Assembly (NCBI GenBank): GCA_023653785.1
Contig: JAMKCH010007135.1
Span: 1-64,000 of the forward strand
Reading direction: 5' to 3'
Origin: Ophioderma brevispina
Taxonomy: Eukaryota; Echinodermata; Ophiuroidea; Amphilepidida; Ophiodermatidae
DNA: 64,000 bases
In this document: in pieces, positions 49,101 through 58,503 of the stretch
Layout: the number at the start of each line of letters is the position of its first letter
How positions within the stretch are numbered: the stretch's first letter is position 1
Position numbers and translations under genes: made by a program
The notes under the pieces: generated by a model
Told to the model about the DNA's origin: nothing
Database searches by the model: none
The model's input: only the letters and a program-made list of their open reading frames with translations

Positions 49101-52100
49101 AAATGTCAAAAAAGGTCAACATTCTGCCATATCGTTTTTCTAGATGAGCTAGAGTAGCCAGACTTGGGTATATTGTAGGAGGGCACAAGACCCTACTAAC
49201 CATGTAATTCACTCCCCCAGGCTTCTCATGAGGAAAATGTCAAACAAGTCAACATTTTGCCATGTCTTTTTTTCTAGATGAGCTAGAGTAGCCAAACTTT
49301 GGTATATTGTAGGAGGGCACAAGACCCTACTATGTACTACCTTTTGTTGCGTTCGGCGCTTATCGAATTTTTTCTTCTGTCTTGTTTGCGCTGTATCGGT
49401 GTTGTTGAGTGGAATTTTACCAACTACAGCGCACATTGGTACATTCATATGACTCTCGCCTGTATATCAGCTGCCGCTGAGGTAGAAGCCATTTCCTCTT
49501 CTCCACCTTCCTACTCTCACTCTCATCTGGTGTATCTTCAATATCCTCGGGGATAAAAGCGTCATTATATGTGGATGAATGTTTTGCCGTATTGTAGGCA
49601 TAAACGCACTCAGTACCTCATTCAAGTTGTCTTTATTGTCATTTTGCAGTTTCAGCAGCTCATGTTCAAGTGTTTGATTATATCTTTATGAAATGTAAAA
49701 ACTGAGGTTTATAATACCACAAAGTTAATAGTTAACCCCTTAAATAAATAAAATTTTGCTGGAACTATTGTCAGATTCTCTCTTTGATATTTTTATTATA
49801 TGACTAATTTAGCATTAAGGCGAAATTCTCTATTGTTATGCGCTGATTATTATTATTATTATTATTGTGATGATGATGACTATTATTATATAAAGTGCAG
49901 GTGAAGGTGTATATTTCATATTGAAAAAAAAATCGTTTTCGATTGTACCATTTTTTGTCCGACCTGGACTACCAGTCCTTAGGAAATAATGTCCATCTCC
50001 GAAAGTAGGCGGACTATTAGTCCCTAGGAATTAATGCCCTGTCAGAGTGGAGTATAGCTCATTAGGGATTAGTGTCCATTTCTGACGTGGACTCGTAAGT
50101 ACTCAGGGATTAGTGTCCAAGTTCGTAGGTGGGCGACTTAGGAATCAATGCCCTGTCGGGAGTTGCACTTTCCTTAGCAATTAGCTTCCAAGTCCTAAGG
50201 AATTAGTGTTAAAGTCATAAGTGAACTATATAAATCCTGAGGGATGAGTGTCAAAGTCCGAGGTGGAATATCGGTCCTTAGGAATTAATGTCCAAGCCCG
50301 GCGCGTGGTTCTGATATTGGTACATTTTTGTTGCGTTCGGTGCTTATCGAATTTTTTCTTCTGTCTTGTTTGCGCTGTTTTAATGTTGTTCAGTGCCCTT
50401 TTACCAACTACAGCCCACATTCTTATGACTCTCGCCTGTATATCAGCTGCCGCTGCCGCTGAGGTAGAAGCCAATTCCTCTTCTCCACCTTCCTACTCTC
50501 ACTCTCATTTGGTGTATCTTCAATATCCTCGGGGATAAGAGCCTCCTTATATGTGGATGAATGTTTTGCCGTATTGTAGGCAAAAACGCACTCAGACAGT
50601 AGCTCATTCAAGTTGTCTTTATTGTAATTTTGCTGTTTCAGCAGCTGTTGTGAAAGTGTTTGATTATATCTTTCTGAAATGTACAAACTGAGCATGCGGT
50701 GTATAATATCACGAAGGTATTATAGTTAACCCTTTAAGGCGAAATTCTCTATTATGCACTGCTTATTATTATTATTAGACGGATTGCGCAGCAAAATCCT
50801 GCGTATGAAATGGAAATGTCTGGATGGATGTGTGTGTGTGTGTGTAAGTACGTGTGTGTGTCTGGATACAAAACCGGTCAACATTTTGCCGTAACTTTTT
50901 TCCAGATGAGCTAGAGTAGCCAAACTTAGGTATATTGTAGGAGGGGACAAGCACCTACTAACCATGTAATTCATTCCCCCAGGGTTCTTCTCCCCTGGGT
51001 CTGACAGCGGGGTGGGGAAATGTCAAAAAACGTCAACATTTCCCCAAAAAAGGTCAACATTTCTTTCTTTTTTCTAGAAGAGCTTGAGTAGCCAAACTTA
51101 GTTATATTGTAATACATTCCCCCAGGCTCCTCCCCTGGGTCTGACTGGGGAGTGAGGAAATGTCAAAAAAGTCAACATTTCACAAAAAAAGTCAACATTT
51201 TGCCATATCTTTTTTTCTAGATGGGCTAGAGTAGCCAAACTTAGGTATATTGTAGGAGGGCACAAGACCCTACAAACTATGTACAACCTTTTGTTGCGTT
51301 CGGCTCTTATCGATTTTTTTCTTATGTCTTGTTTGCGCTGTCTCAATGTTGTTCAGTGCAATTTTACCAACTACAGCTCACATTCTTGTGACTCTCGCCT
51401 GTATGGCAGCTGCCGCCGAGGTAGAAGCCATTTTCTCTTCACCCTCCTACTCTCATTCTCATCTGATGTATATTCAACGTCCTCGGGGATAAAAGCCTCA
51501 TTATATGTGGATGAATGTTTTGCCGTATTGTAGGCAAAAACGCACTCAGTACCTCATTCAAGTTGTTGTTGTTGATGATGATGATCTGGTGTATCTTCAA
51601 CATTCTCGGGGATAAGAGCATCTTTATGAATGTTTTGCCGTATTGTAGGCAAAACGGCACCGTCAGGCACTTGCTCATCCAAGTTTTCTTACACTCATTT
51701 TGCAGTTTCAAGTGTTTGATTATCTCTTTCTGAAGTGTACAAATTGAGATTTATAATACCACGAAGTTATTATAGTTTACCTTTAGATAAAATTCTGCTG
51801 GAACAATCGCCAGAATTTCTCTCTCTCTCTCTCTTTCATTATTATTATTGTATAGTGAAGGTGTACATTTGATATTGAAAATAAAAAAATTGTACCATGT
51901 TTTAGACAGGCTGTATTTCTACGTAGAGTGGACTAACAATTATTAATGTGTAATTAAAGAAAAAATTTACTCCAATTATATCACTAAAAGAGTGTTAGCG
52001 GCAAAAATTACCGCCAATTTGTTTTACCCGTTACATAATCGTTCGAATTTCATAAGAATACTCAATAATTGGACGTACAAAAGTCTCATAACACTTGGTC

Positions 52101-55100
52101 TTAATATCAGGGGAGGGTTTGCTAAGATTTCCCGTAGATATCCAAGTGTCCGGTTGGCCTTTTTTGTGAAGTTATTTTACGTGAGCATTCCATGACAAGT
52201 CAGAACTAATAGTCACTCCGAGGTAGTTGGCATTGGGATGTTAAAGCTGAATCATTACCATGTATATAATATGTGGTGTCGATTAGAGAACGCTTGTTGG
52301 TTATGCGAAGTACTTCACACTTGTCAGAATTTAATCTTTTTGTAATAATCTTGAATCTTCAGAAATATTTATGACCCGATATAACAGGGAGTCATCAGCG
52401 AAGAGACGAGCATTTATAAAACCCGGGAAGAGCAGAGGGGACCAAGACGGAACCCTGCGGGACACCTGATGTGACAGCAGACTGAGTGGACTTGTCCTTC
52501 ATGAAGTACTCTATGGGTGCGGTTTGATAGGAAATCCTTGATTCAGTATTGCCACATATACCATAGTAAGACAGCTAAGAAGACGGTGTTTATGTGGCAC
52601 CACACTGAAGGCTTCAGAAAAGTCTAGAAATTTGTTTGCTGTTTCCCATTCGAACCTTTAGCCAGGTCGTGAATAGTGCGTAACAATTGTGTTTCGCAGG
52701 ACCGCTTCTTTCTGAAACCATACTGAGCATCTGTCAAGATGTGGTGGTCTTCAAGGTGCTTTATGATACTGCTATGTGCTCCATTTGTTTACTACTACTG
52801 ATGAGGGTAATGGGGTGGTATTTTGAAGTTTTTGTTTGTGGCATCCCTTCCCTCTCCTAAAATATTTACAACAGGACCATATTTCCAATCAACTGGAGTT
52901 TTACCTTGAGCAAGTGTGGCTTGGAAGATCAAAGTAAAACAAGATGCAAGTTCATGTGTCTATTCTTTAAGCAGTCGATTAGGAATGTTGTCCGGGCATG
53001 CGGCTTTACGAGGCTTAGGTTGTAAAGTAACTTCAAGATTCCTTCACAGTCAATGTTGATATTAGGTAATTCTGGGTAAAGAGATGGACCCCAAGTCGGT
53101 AAACCTACAGAGTCTTCATTTGTAAATATGAATGTGAATTGCCTATTCAAGATCTCAGCTTTCCCTTTGCTGTCACTGAAGACGACACCATCATTTAGAG
53201 GATCAACACCATTGTTATCACATTGTTTACCATGAATAAATCTCCAGAATCTTCTTTGGTTCTGGTCAAGTTCATACTCATATCATTTATATATAATCAT
53301 ATGCTTTCTACATTCATGCTGATCAAGATGCTTCAACTTCTTGTTACGATTTGTTGCTTCTCCGGAGTCCTTTCTGTAAGCTTTTTGCTTGCGTTTTGCA
53401 AGACGTTACATCAATCCAAGGCTGATGCACTTGAGGAAGTGACATTTTTATGGTACTTGATCACTTTCAAGCTTGATACACTGATTGTTTAAGGTAGCCC
53501 ATAGGTCATTGATAGGAGTTGTCAAATCAAAACTTGTGACATATGCATCAGAAAAATTGGATAATCCCTGCTTCTGGCGTCGTACATTAGTACTACTACA
53601 TGGAATGATCATTTCATGGTCACTTGCACCAGGATATGGTTCACACATGTTCACTATGTTGGGACGATTAGGAAAAACAAGTGTATTCTGAAGACGAGTT
53701 GGGAATTCAACAATCTGTTCAATGGTGGAGATGAAAGTCATTTATCTGTCTCTTGTCTCTATTTCCCTTTACTGTCACTCGGTAGTTTGTAAGCAGAACA
53801 TATAATCATTGGCTCTTTGCGGTTATGTTCAACATTTCAAGGCGAGAATTTCACTTGATTTGTTAGAATCAATTTCAACTTCTTGACTTATCAAGTCCGA
53901 TTTGACTGACAAGAGAAACACACCACATCCATCAGATCGATACTTGCAAGAAGTGACATAGTCAAAAGGTAGAATTTCTGCATTAGTATCATTGCGCTTA
54001 AGCCATATCTCACTGCCAATCATTACATCTGAATTGACCGAATCAATGACATTCTAAACACTTTCTTTCTTAGCCTGCACACTCTGAAAGTTCCCAACAG
54101 TTTGGAATTTCAGGTTGTTGTTGTTCTTCTTTGGCATGCTGGATTTCTTAGGTGAGGATGTGCCTTATGGGATCCTGGATCACTAACATCAAGCGATGCA
54201 GTTTGAGCTTTCAGTGACGGATGATATTACTTCAAAAGCAAGAACTTTCAACTGAGAAACTGTCGGATATAAAGAGGTACTATAGTTTGCAGTGCCACAT
54301 GAACAAATCCAAGAATCATTTGGTGTAGAGAGAATATGACTTGATATCACATGCAACCGTTGTGATACTGGCTGCTACAGTCATCGCAAGTAATAATTCT
54401 TTGAGTTAATGGATTACATGGTAAATTCAAAATCACGCATGAAGTAACTGGGACTAGGATTTGTTTCAGTGTCAGATGCCTGGATAATAAGTAACACAGT
54501 ACAGTAAGACACAATAGTGATCCTTTGGTAGACAATTTTGAAGACGAGTTGCACATTGTACTGTGCATCGTATACTGTTGTAGATCCTCGACAGGAGAAC
54601 GCTGAAATGATTACACCAAGTAGGCTTGACAAAGCACAAGGTAGGATACCACATACAACTTTTGGTGGATAAACCCAAGTTATGGATGGCTTCGGTGTCA
54701 ACCTTATAGACAATTTGCAAACTCAAAATGGATGACAAAGCAGCAACAGTAGCAAAGGTTATCAAGCATGAAAAATGCTTCATCGTGAACGAGGACCGTT
54801 GCAGGAACGTAACAAGGACAATGAAAAGGGGTAATATTGTCTTGTATAATCACCACTAGGGCTAGTAACCCGAGTGCACGTTACTACGCAAGTCTGAAGT
54901 TAATAGTATGATTGAGACGAATACTAATATTGATAAAGTGGCATGTTTCCGAACCAATAACTTGTAATTTCTTGACGCATCACGTCTAATTCGGCGCTTT
55001 TGGTTATTGTCAGAGTTCGTGGGATATTGTTTCACAGTTAGGTACACGAAAATCTCCTCTGGGTTAATTCCTTCTTTCTATTGCTTGAACCCCTCTGCCA

Positions 55101-57538
55101 TAATAGTAGAATGTGCAAAACCACATTGACAAACTCGCTTAGAGATTATTTATACCAAGGCGTTGCACTTTTCCGCTTTTCATATGTAAAACACATAACG
55201 CAAATTCCGCAACACTAAAATTGAAAACTTTGCAATTAAAATAATACCTTACTAGGATTCGAACCTGGTTCATTTACGTCGGAAGTCAAACCCCTTACCG
55301 CTAGACCATGAAGGCGGTTGATGACAGCGTCTGTTTTGTATACCATTTATCACACTATAATAAACATTTGTGTTCATTCATACAAATTGCATGTTATGCA
55401 ACGTGACATAGCGGAGGACAATGGTTACTATTGTCACGTACCACGGGTTCATCGGAACCTCTAACACCTAGGGTGTTATCTTATTTACACAAAGCATTTG
55501 ACACCAAACATTAATGTGTCTTTGGCGCATATCAATTTTGGCTGTATTTAGGCATTTAAATTTTATTTCATTTCGATGATTCATTTTTATTCGATATTTC
55601 ATTTCAAATTCAGTCAAGATAATTTAAAATTCCACAAATATTTTCAACATTTAAGCACAGTTTCAACACAAGAGAATGTTGGCACCAAAGATAACTGGTC
55701 TACATACAGTCAGAAAGTCACAAAAGAATCTGGCCCCGACCACCAGTTTAACTTAGATCTAAACCTAAAATCGCCACTCTCATCCACAGTTTTTAGCGAT
55801 AGGAAAGAATTAAATTCCAAGTCATGTTTGCTCTATATGGTCACGATAGGTAAAAATTAACGCGCACACTTGGTAAATCATGAATGGCTGCATAAACAGT
55901 GTCAAAACATTTCAAAAAAATATCCGCAAAATGTACATAAATTCTTAAACCTGAACCTTAACCTACAACTACCTATCCTAATTCAGTACTAAATGCATGC
56001 ATTACCTAAAAAATTGGACTTGAAAGCTGGGTTAGGAGGGGAAATGAAGTGATAATGTGGACATTCAGTTATCAAGTGTAGCCAAAACTTCACATTCATA
56101 CCTTGCATGCAATACCTCACAAATCTCTCTTCCAATCAAAAGTGAAATAAACGTTTGGTCAATATACCACATACAGACAGGCAGATCATGCATCTCAGCC
56201 ATAAGGTACACACTAGACTACACGAACCACTGGACCACACAAAACGAACAAAAGAATAACACCAGGTAGCAGAAAGGAATGAGCAAAAGAGCATGGTGAA
56301 TAGCAGCTCAGCATGGCTAAAGGGAACAGAAACGCAAGGCATAAGGAATGATGGAGTTTTAAATTCAAGAGAGCTACAGGAGAGTTCAATACATGGTGGG
56401 TACAACAGAATATTTAAAAACACTTTGTACTACGGATAATATGTTTAGAGACGGGGTCACACGGTGAAGACTTACTGACCTGGAAGCCATGGTATGAGTT
56501 ATAAAAACTAGCAACATAAAACGCAATGACTGTTATTCACTAGAAAAAAAAAGGTCCACAGGGTGAAGACCATGACCCTAGAAGCATGGTCCGGAGGACC
56601 ACTCAGTTCTGTAGTACGGTAGGGCTTTACTTTGCTTAGGGACAGGGTCCCAATAACGTCTCCAGGACGATATCTCCGGGGGGGGGGGGGGCTAGATACC
56701 ATTCACGCGGATGACCTTGCGACTGGAAAAGCGTTTTCGACATGGTATGTAAATCCGTGAAGTGTGCATACCCATAGCTTTGGAGATTTTGTATGCAATT
56801 ATTCACAACGGGATTTTCTCCACACTGCAAATTTTGTAGAGCACACGACGCGTCGGGAAGTGTTCTGCATGTGTTCGTCAGGTGTTCGGAGAACACTTGC
56901 CGAACGTGTCCAATTGTAACAGATTTTGAAAACTTACAGAACGTGTGTTAGGTGTTCTGGATGTGTTCTGTAGATGTAGAGAACACATACAGAACGCCTA
57001 AAACATATTCTGCAGGTGTTCAAAATCTTTTACAATTAAACGCTTTCTGCGAAATTGTTGCAATGTTGGAAACTTTCTTCAAGCTAGCATGTGTTGAATG
57101 AATTACTTCTAACACCTTTGCTTGTTTTGTTTTGATTTGGTTTTATTTGGATTTTTAGATTCCAGTTGCATGGTAGTTGGAGACTCACCAGACCAACAAA
57201 TAATATTAGCTGACCAATCCGGCCAGTCGATCACAATATCATCAGCAAACTACCCTAGTAATTACGAAACTGACATTGAATGCGTTTGGTATTTTACTGC
57301 TCCGGCAGACTCGAGTACTTTATTTACACTTTTTGACTTTACAACTGAATCCGGGTATGACTTTGTTACCATAGGATCAGGTAGCGATTACACCGTTAGT
57401 AGATTGCTTACATTGGATGGAACTGTATCAACCCCAGTAACTTACTCGGTTGGATCAAATCTAACATGGATGGCGTTTAGTAGTGATTTTTCAGTAGTTG
57501 CGAAAGGATTTCGAATCCAAATCTCATATAGCATCTAG
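39777..57538 (+). CDS. Gene B: CUB-protease homologue-LDLa-CUB, gene model
   Basis: Plus-strand exons, all phase-compatible: CUB 39777-40154 (1-1), protease homologue 41574-41751 (1-2), 42647-42912 (2-1), 44126-44241 (1-0), 45022-45183 (0-1), LDLa 46177-46284 (1-1), and terminal CUB 57159-57538 ending in TAG. Every junction joins in frame except one missing base in the fourth protease-like exon. The product would be a secreted protein with a catalytically dead serine-protease fold, probably a binding or regulatory molecule comparable in general layout to clip- or CUB-linked protease homologues. The first exon with the signal peptide is not identified. An intron of about 10.9 kb before the last exon contains the tandem array at 47.2-51.9 kb and a LINE. 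Confidence 0.75.
40155..41573 (+). other. Intron with inverted-repeat element
   Basis: Between the CUB exon and the protease homologue. Apart from the element at 40784-41077 it holds AT-rich sequence without recognised features. Confidence 0.5.
40784..41077. mobile_element. 294-bp MITE with 70-bp inverted repeats
   Basis: Arms 40784-40853 and 41008-41077 are near-perfect inverted copies, beginning GAGGGTTGAGAATCAGAAGG and ending CCTTCTGATTCTCAACCCTC. The core is AT-rich, about 150 bp, non-coding. The high arm identity suggests fairly recent insertion or gene conversion. Confidence 0.85.
41574..41751 (+). CDS. Gene B protease homologue exon 1: catalytic His lost
   Basis: Acceptor TTTTACAG, phase 1; donor AT|GTAAGC, phase 2. 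It aligns with 10414-10606: VSICGSRP (linker Cys), LPQIYGGSRV (activation region) and GWPWMGSLRDSDG, then FVVTLSSCM where active enzymes have AAHC. The catalytic His57 is Ser. The activation peptide ends in Gln, so cleavage by a trypsin-like enzyme is not expected. The reading frame is intact. Confidence 0.92.
41752..42646 (+). other. Intron with tRNA-like B box and small palindrome
   Basis: GGATTTGAACCTGG at about 42470-42483 contains a reverse-strand tRNA B box (GGTTCAAATCC), but no A box or cloverleaf is convincing, so a tRNA-derived SINE fragment is likely. GCTGGGTAAAATATACCCAGC at about 42088-42108 is a short palindrome. Confidence 0.4.
42647..42912 (+). CDS. Gene B protease homologue exon 2: catalytic Asp lost
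   Basis: Acceptor TTGTTAG, phase 2; donor G|GTACGT, phase 1; exactly 266 nt and uninterrupted. It reads SVVFGDYRLTT, FIHPEYYFTLIKL, ACLQTV and CRVLGWGRTTSSG. Where active enzymes have NDIALLKL this has YFTLIKL, so Asp102 is Thr. The HPEY and GWGR motifs of the fold are kept. The one-to-one length match with gene A exon 2 plus one base is the best evidence that the gene A exon lacks a base. Confidence 0.93.
43087..43440. other. Intron block with overlapping open frames
   Basis: A minus-strand frame of 117 codons and a plus-strand frame of 100 codons overlap within the intron between protease-homologue exons 2 and 3. Neither has a domain I recognise, a start context or splice signals. It may be part of an unrecognised repeat. 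Confidence 0.2.
43974..44094. mobile_element. 121-bp foldback element
   Basis: GTCCGTTCCCGAAACTTG on the left is answered by CGAGTTTAAGGAACGGAC on the right. The arms are about 50 bp and leave a loop of some 20 bp with its own AAATTTGT centre. It ends 31 bp before the next exon. Confidence 0.75.
44126..44241 (+). CDS. Gene B protease homologue exon 3
   Basis: Acceptor TTATTACAG, phase 1; donor TTG|GTAGGT, phase 0; 116 nt. It reads STRNTLREAEVTLAADNCG, GDLFLCVKN and ends GPCL. It is the equivalent of 13876-14018 but nine codons shorter in the loop between the two cysteines. The usual CAG motif is LCVKN here. No frameshift. Confidence 0.88.
44242..45021 (+). other. Pyrimidine-rich intron with MITE
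   Basis: The left third is CT-rich (about 44270-44470) and holds open frames of low complexity that are not genes. The 216-bp MITE follows. Confidence 0.5.
44605..44820. mobile_element. 216-bp MITE, CGCGTAGTCTGTG ends
   Basis: Left end CGCGTAGTCTGTGTCACAGA and right end TCTTTGACAAAGACTACGCG are 22-bp inverted repeats with about three mismatches. A second direct copy of the end (GCGCGAGTAGTCTGTGTTAC) sits at about 44663. Non-coding. Confidence 0.7.
45022..45183 (+). CDS. Gene B protease homologue exon 4: catalytic Ser lost, one base missing
   Basis: Acceptor TTTTTTCAG, phase 0. The exon opens NDEGGPLICVGTDDKWRLIG, where active enzymes have GDSGGP: Ser195 is Glu, while Asp194 is kept. After GGG at about 45079 (ATTGGGTGTCA) the family continuation lies in another frame (SFTTECES, then EFVRVSQFQTFITDSVDVAS) up to donor G|GTAAGC. 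A fourth G would join the frames as IG-VSF, so one base of a G run is missing. Length 162 plus one restores the expected phase 0-1. Confidence 0.88.
45184..46176 (+). other. Intron with a perfect DR1 motif
   Basis: AGGTCAAAGGTCA at 45982-45994 is a perfect direct repeat of the nuclear-receptor half site with one-base spacing; a second AAAGGTCA lies just upstream. Similar motifs occur in the minisatellite at 18.9-19.5 kb, so repeat origin is possible. Otherwise AT-rich. Confidence 0.4.
46177..46284 (+). CDS. LDL-receptor class A domain exon
   Basis: Acceptor TCTTCTAG, donor C|GTAAGT, phase 1-1, 108 nt. It reads DCTNLGAECTNGRCY and continues to KCNGIAECEGSEDELNC (Asp codon formed across the splice), with six cysteines and the acidic calcium-binding tail (family DC.DgSDE). 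The Asp of the usual CDG is Asn, so calcium binding may be weaker. LDLa modules usually bind ligands or partner proteins. It follows the protease homologue directly in phase. Confidence 0.9.
46285..47209 (+). other. Intron start with CT-rich tract and G run
   Basis: A CTCTCC-rich tract (about 46299-46370) follows the LDLa donor, and 14 G lie at 46615-46628. No exon is recognised. Confidence 0.5.
47210..47530 (+). repeat. Minisatellite, AGTCCTTAGGAATTAGTGTCCA type, array 1
   Basis: About eight diverged units of 38-50 bp with the shared words GGACTA, AGTCCTTAGGAATTAGTG and GTCCAAG. A stretch ATAAGTGAACTAATATAAATC is shared with the second array at 49965-50300, so both derive from one ancestral array. 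Confidence 0.65.
47531..48239 (+). other. AT-rich spacer of the array
   Basis: No coding or repeat structure was recognised between minisatellite array 1 and the first gypsy fragment. In the second copy the minisatellite adjoins the gypsy fragment directly, so this stretch was inserted here or lost there. Confidence 0.4.
48795..51290 (-). repeat. About 100-bp repeats (CPPTIY type) between gypsy copies
   Basis: Units of about 100-150 bp carry AGATGAGCTAGAGTAGC, TATATTGTAGGAGGG and CACAAG.CCCTACTA. Four tandem copies lie between gypsy A and B (about 48795-49335) and three between C and D (about 50880-51290). Their minus-strand reading, SRxLCPPTIYxSLATLAHLEK, stays open in several units, but no start, splice or known domain supports a protein. 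Confidence 0.7.
49965..50300 (+). repeat. Minisatellite, array 2
   Basis: Second copy of the 47210-47530 array, about eight units with AGTCCTTAGGAA, ATTAGTGTCCA and GGACTA. It runs straight into gypsy copy C (GGTTCTGATATTGGTACA), just as GGATCTGATATTGATACA introduces copy A. Confidence 0.65.
52000..54800 (-). mobile_element. LINE remnant, minus strand: endonuclease and partial RT
   Basis: From right to left on the minus strand: a PHD-like Cys pattern (CDDCSSQYHNGC, about 54350-54400), endonuclease (MIGSEIWLKRND, YVTSCKYRSDGCGVFLLS, PYPGASDHEMI), an RT fingers part (PNINIDCEGILKLLYNL), RT palm (FLDFSEAFSVVPHK, VSRRVPSWSPLLF) and near 52300 the thumb marker RLNSDKCEVLRITNKRS. The order is that of CR1-group ORF2, preceded by an ORF1-type zinc finger. 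Many stops and frameshifts show it is dead. It lies antisense in the long last intron of gene B. Confidence 0.8.
54801..57158 (+). other. Last-intron sequence before the terminal CUB exon
   Basis: Holds the tRNA-like sequence at 55245-55315, 14 G at 56678-56691 and repeated GGTGTTC-type words at about 56830-57020 (several copies of AGAACACAT and GTGTTCTG). No exon is recognised. Confidence 0.45.
55245..55315 (-). tRNA. tRNA-like sequence, probably pseudo or SINE-derived
   Basis: The minus strand reads GCCTTCATGGTCTAGCGGTA (A box), a loop TTCCGAC that would place anticodon CCG, and AGGTTCGAATCCT (perfect B box). The T loop is right, but the acceptor stem has about three mismatches, the anticodon stem one and the T stem one. 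It is not a healthy tRNA: a tRNA-Arg(CCG)-like pseudogene or the head of a SINE. Confidence 0.4.
57159..57538 (+). CDS. Terminal CUB exon of gene B
   Basis: Acceptor ATTTTTAG, phase 1, then 126 codons to TAG at 57536-57538. It reads SSCMVVGDSPD, SITISSANYPSNYETD, CVWYFTAPADSST, LFDFTTESGYDFVTIGSGS and ends KGFRIQISYSI. It is a CUB with SSANYPSNY and the GYDFV core. Like the first CUB it lacks the second disulfide pair. The stop right after the final strand makes it the C-terminal domain. No frameshift. Confidence 0.93.
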
Positions 57539-57808
57539 TTAAAAAGGGAATGTTTGTAGTAATAACTTGAGAGTTGATTATTTTACTGTTTTCTGTAAAA
57601 CGCATAAATAACAATGAACAATAATGTACATCATGTCACCTCAATGTTTACACATTTAAACTCTAATTACGTAACCAAATGGGGATGGTGCATGCAATCC
57701 GGGCCGATTTTTTTAATTATAGGGGTTTTATTCCATTACTTGCCAAACCATTCCAGAAAATTCAAAATTATGTATCGTTTTATATCATGGCATGCATGTT
57801 CCGGTGTA

Positions 57809-57976
57809 GAAGTGATTATAGTCCGCCGTACTAGAGTCCGACTACAACGGTAAAGAATAGGGCACTCGATTCAGTTGACTCTCGACGCAACTGTTACAGC
57901 AACATTAGTTTCACGCTTTATTCTGTTGTCGTCTATGAAGCCCGGACTGTGGCTCCCGGCGGACTATAATTACTTC
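57809..57976. mobile_element. 168-bp MITE in gene B 3' flank
   Basis: GAAGTGATTATAGTCCGCCG (57809-57828) and CGGCGGACTATAATTACTTC (57957-57976) match as inverted repeats at 19 of 20 positions. The interior is non-coding. It lies about 270 bp after the gene B stop and may be transcribed in its 3' UTR. Confidence 0.8.
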
Positions 57977-58346
57977 CGCACGGGATTGTTTCCATTGCGC
58001 TGGGGGTTCGTTAATCCAGCACAACCTGTTTATAATTACTTCTAATATTTAGATCACCTAGGTTGGTCTATTGACCCGTATTTGTTGGCAGAAGAGCTTG
58101 AAAAACAGTTGATGACGACAAACAAGCTTTATACGGGCAATATCAGATGTTAATAAACATCAAATTAACGATTTAGTTTTAAAGGGTTTGACAGAACAGT
58201 CTTCCATAAAAATAAAAAAAAAATAGACTAAGGTTAAATGGATCTATCACAACATTTTATGATAGTAATGGCTTTTAAAGACAGCCTCAAATGTAATCAC
58301 TGGCATTTGCTAGTTTGAAGACTACCAATCCAGCTGTAATGTGGGA

Positions 58347-58503
58347 GTTTCCATAACCTGAGTCATCTGACACACTTTTTTTCCGACACACTTATGAATT
58401 CGGAAACCTTAACGGAATAAACATGTGCTTTATTCCATGAAGGGTTTCCGAATTCATAAGTGTGTCAGAAAAAAAAGTGTCAGATAGGTCAGGTTACGGA
58501 AAC
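58347..58503. repeat. Long hairpin (foldback element)
   Basis: Arms of about 64 bp begin GTTTCCATAACCTGAGTCA and end GTTACGGAAAC. Each carries a TGACACTTTTTTT-type stretch and CACACTTATGAATTCGGAAA. The loop includes AATAAACATG and TTTATTCC, so part of it also pairs. Confidence 0.8.

Larger units (their letters stand above)
48240..51780 (-). mobile_element. Ty3/gypsy integrase fragments, four copies (A-D)
   Basis: Copies lie at about 48240-48640 (A), 49330-49710 (B), 50310-50720 (C) and 51280-51770 (D). Minus-strand translation of each gives parts of RYNQTL, CVFAYNTAKHSST and a charged stretch with AQTRQKKKFDK, the end of a Ty3/gypsy integrase catalytic domain and its C-terminal part. A lacks some of this; B and D are shorter and have frameshifts. 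No reverse transcriptase, gag or LTR accompanies them, so they are not retrotransposons now but repeat units. Confidence 0.75.

Noticed and set aside
48333..51711. Several separate minus-strand genes of 70-95 codons
   Set aside because: They are copies of the same gypsy integrase fragment and of the 100-bp repeat, not independent genes.
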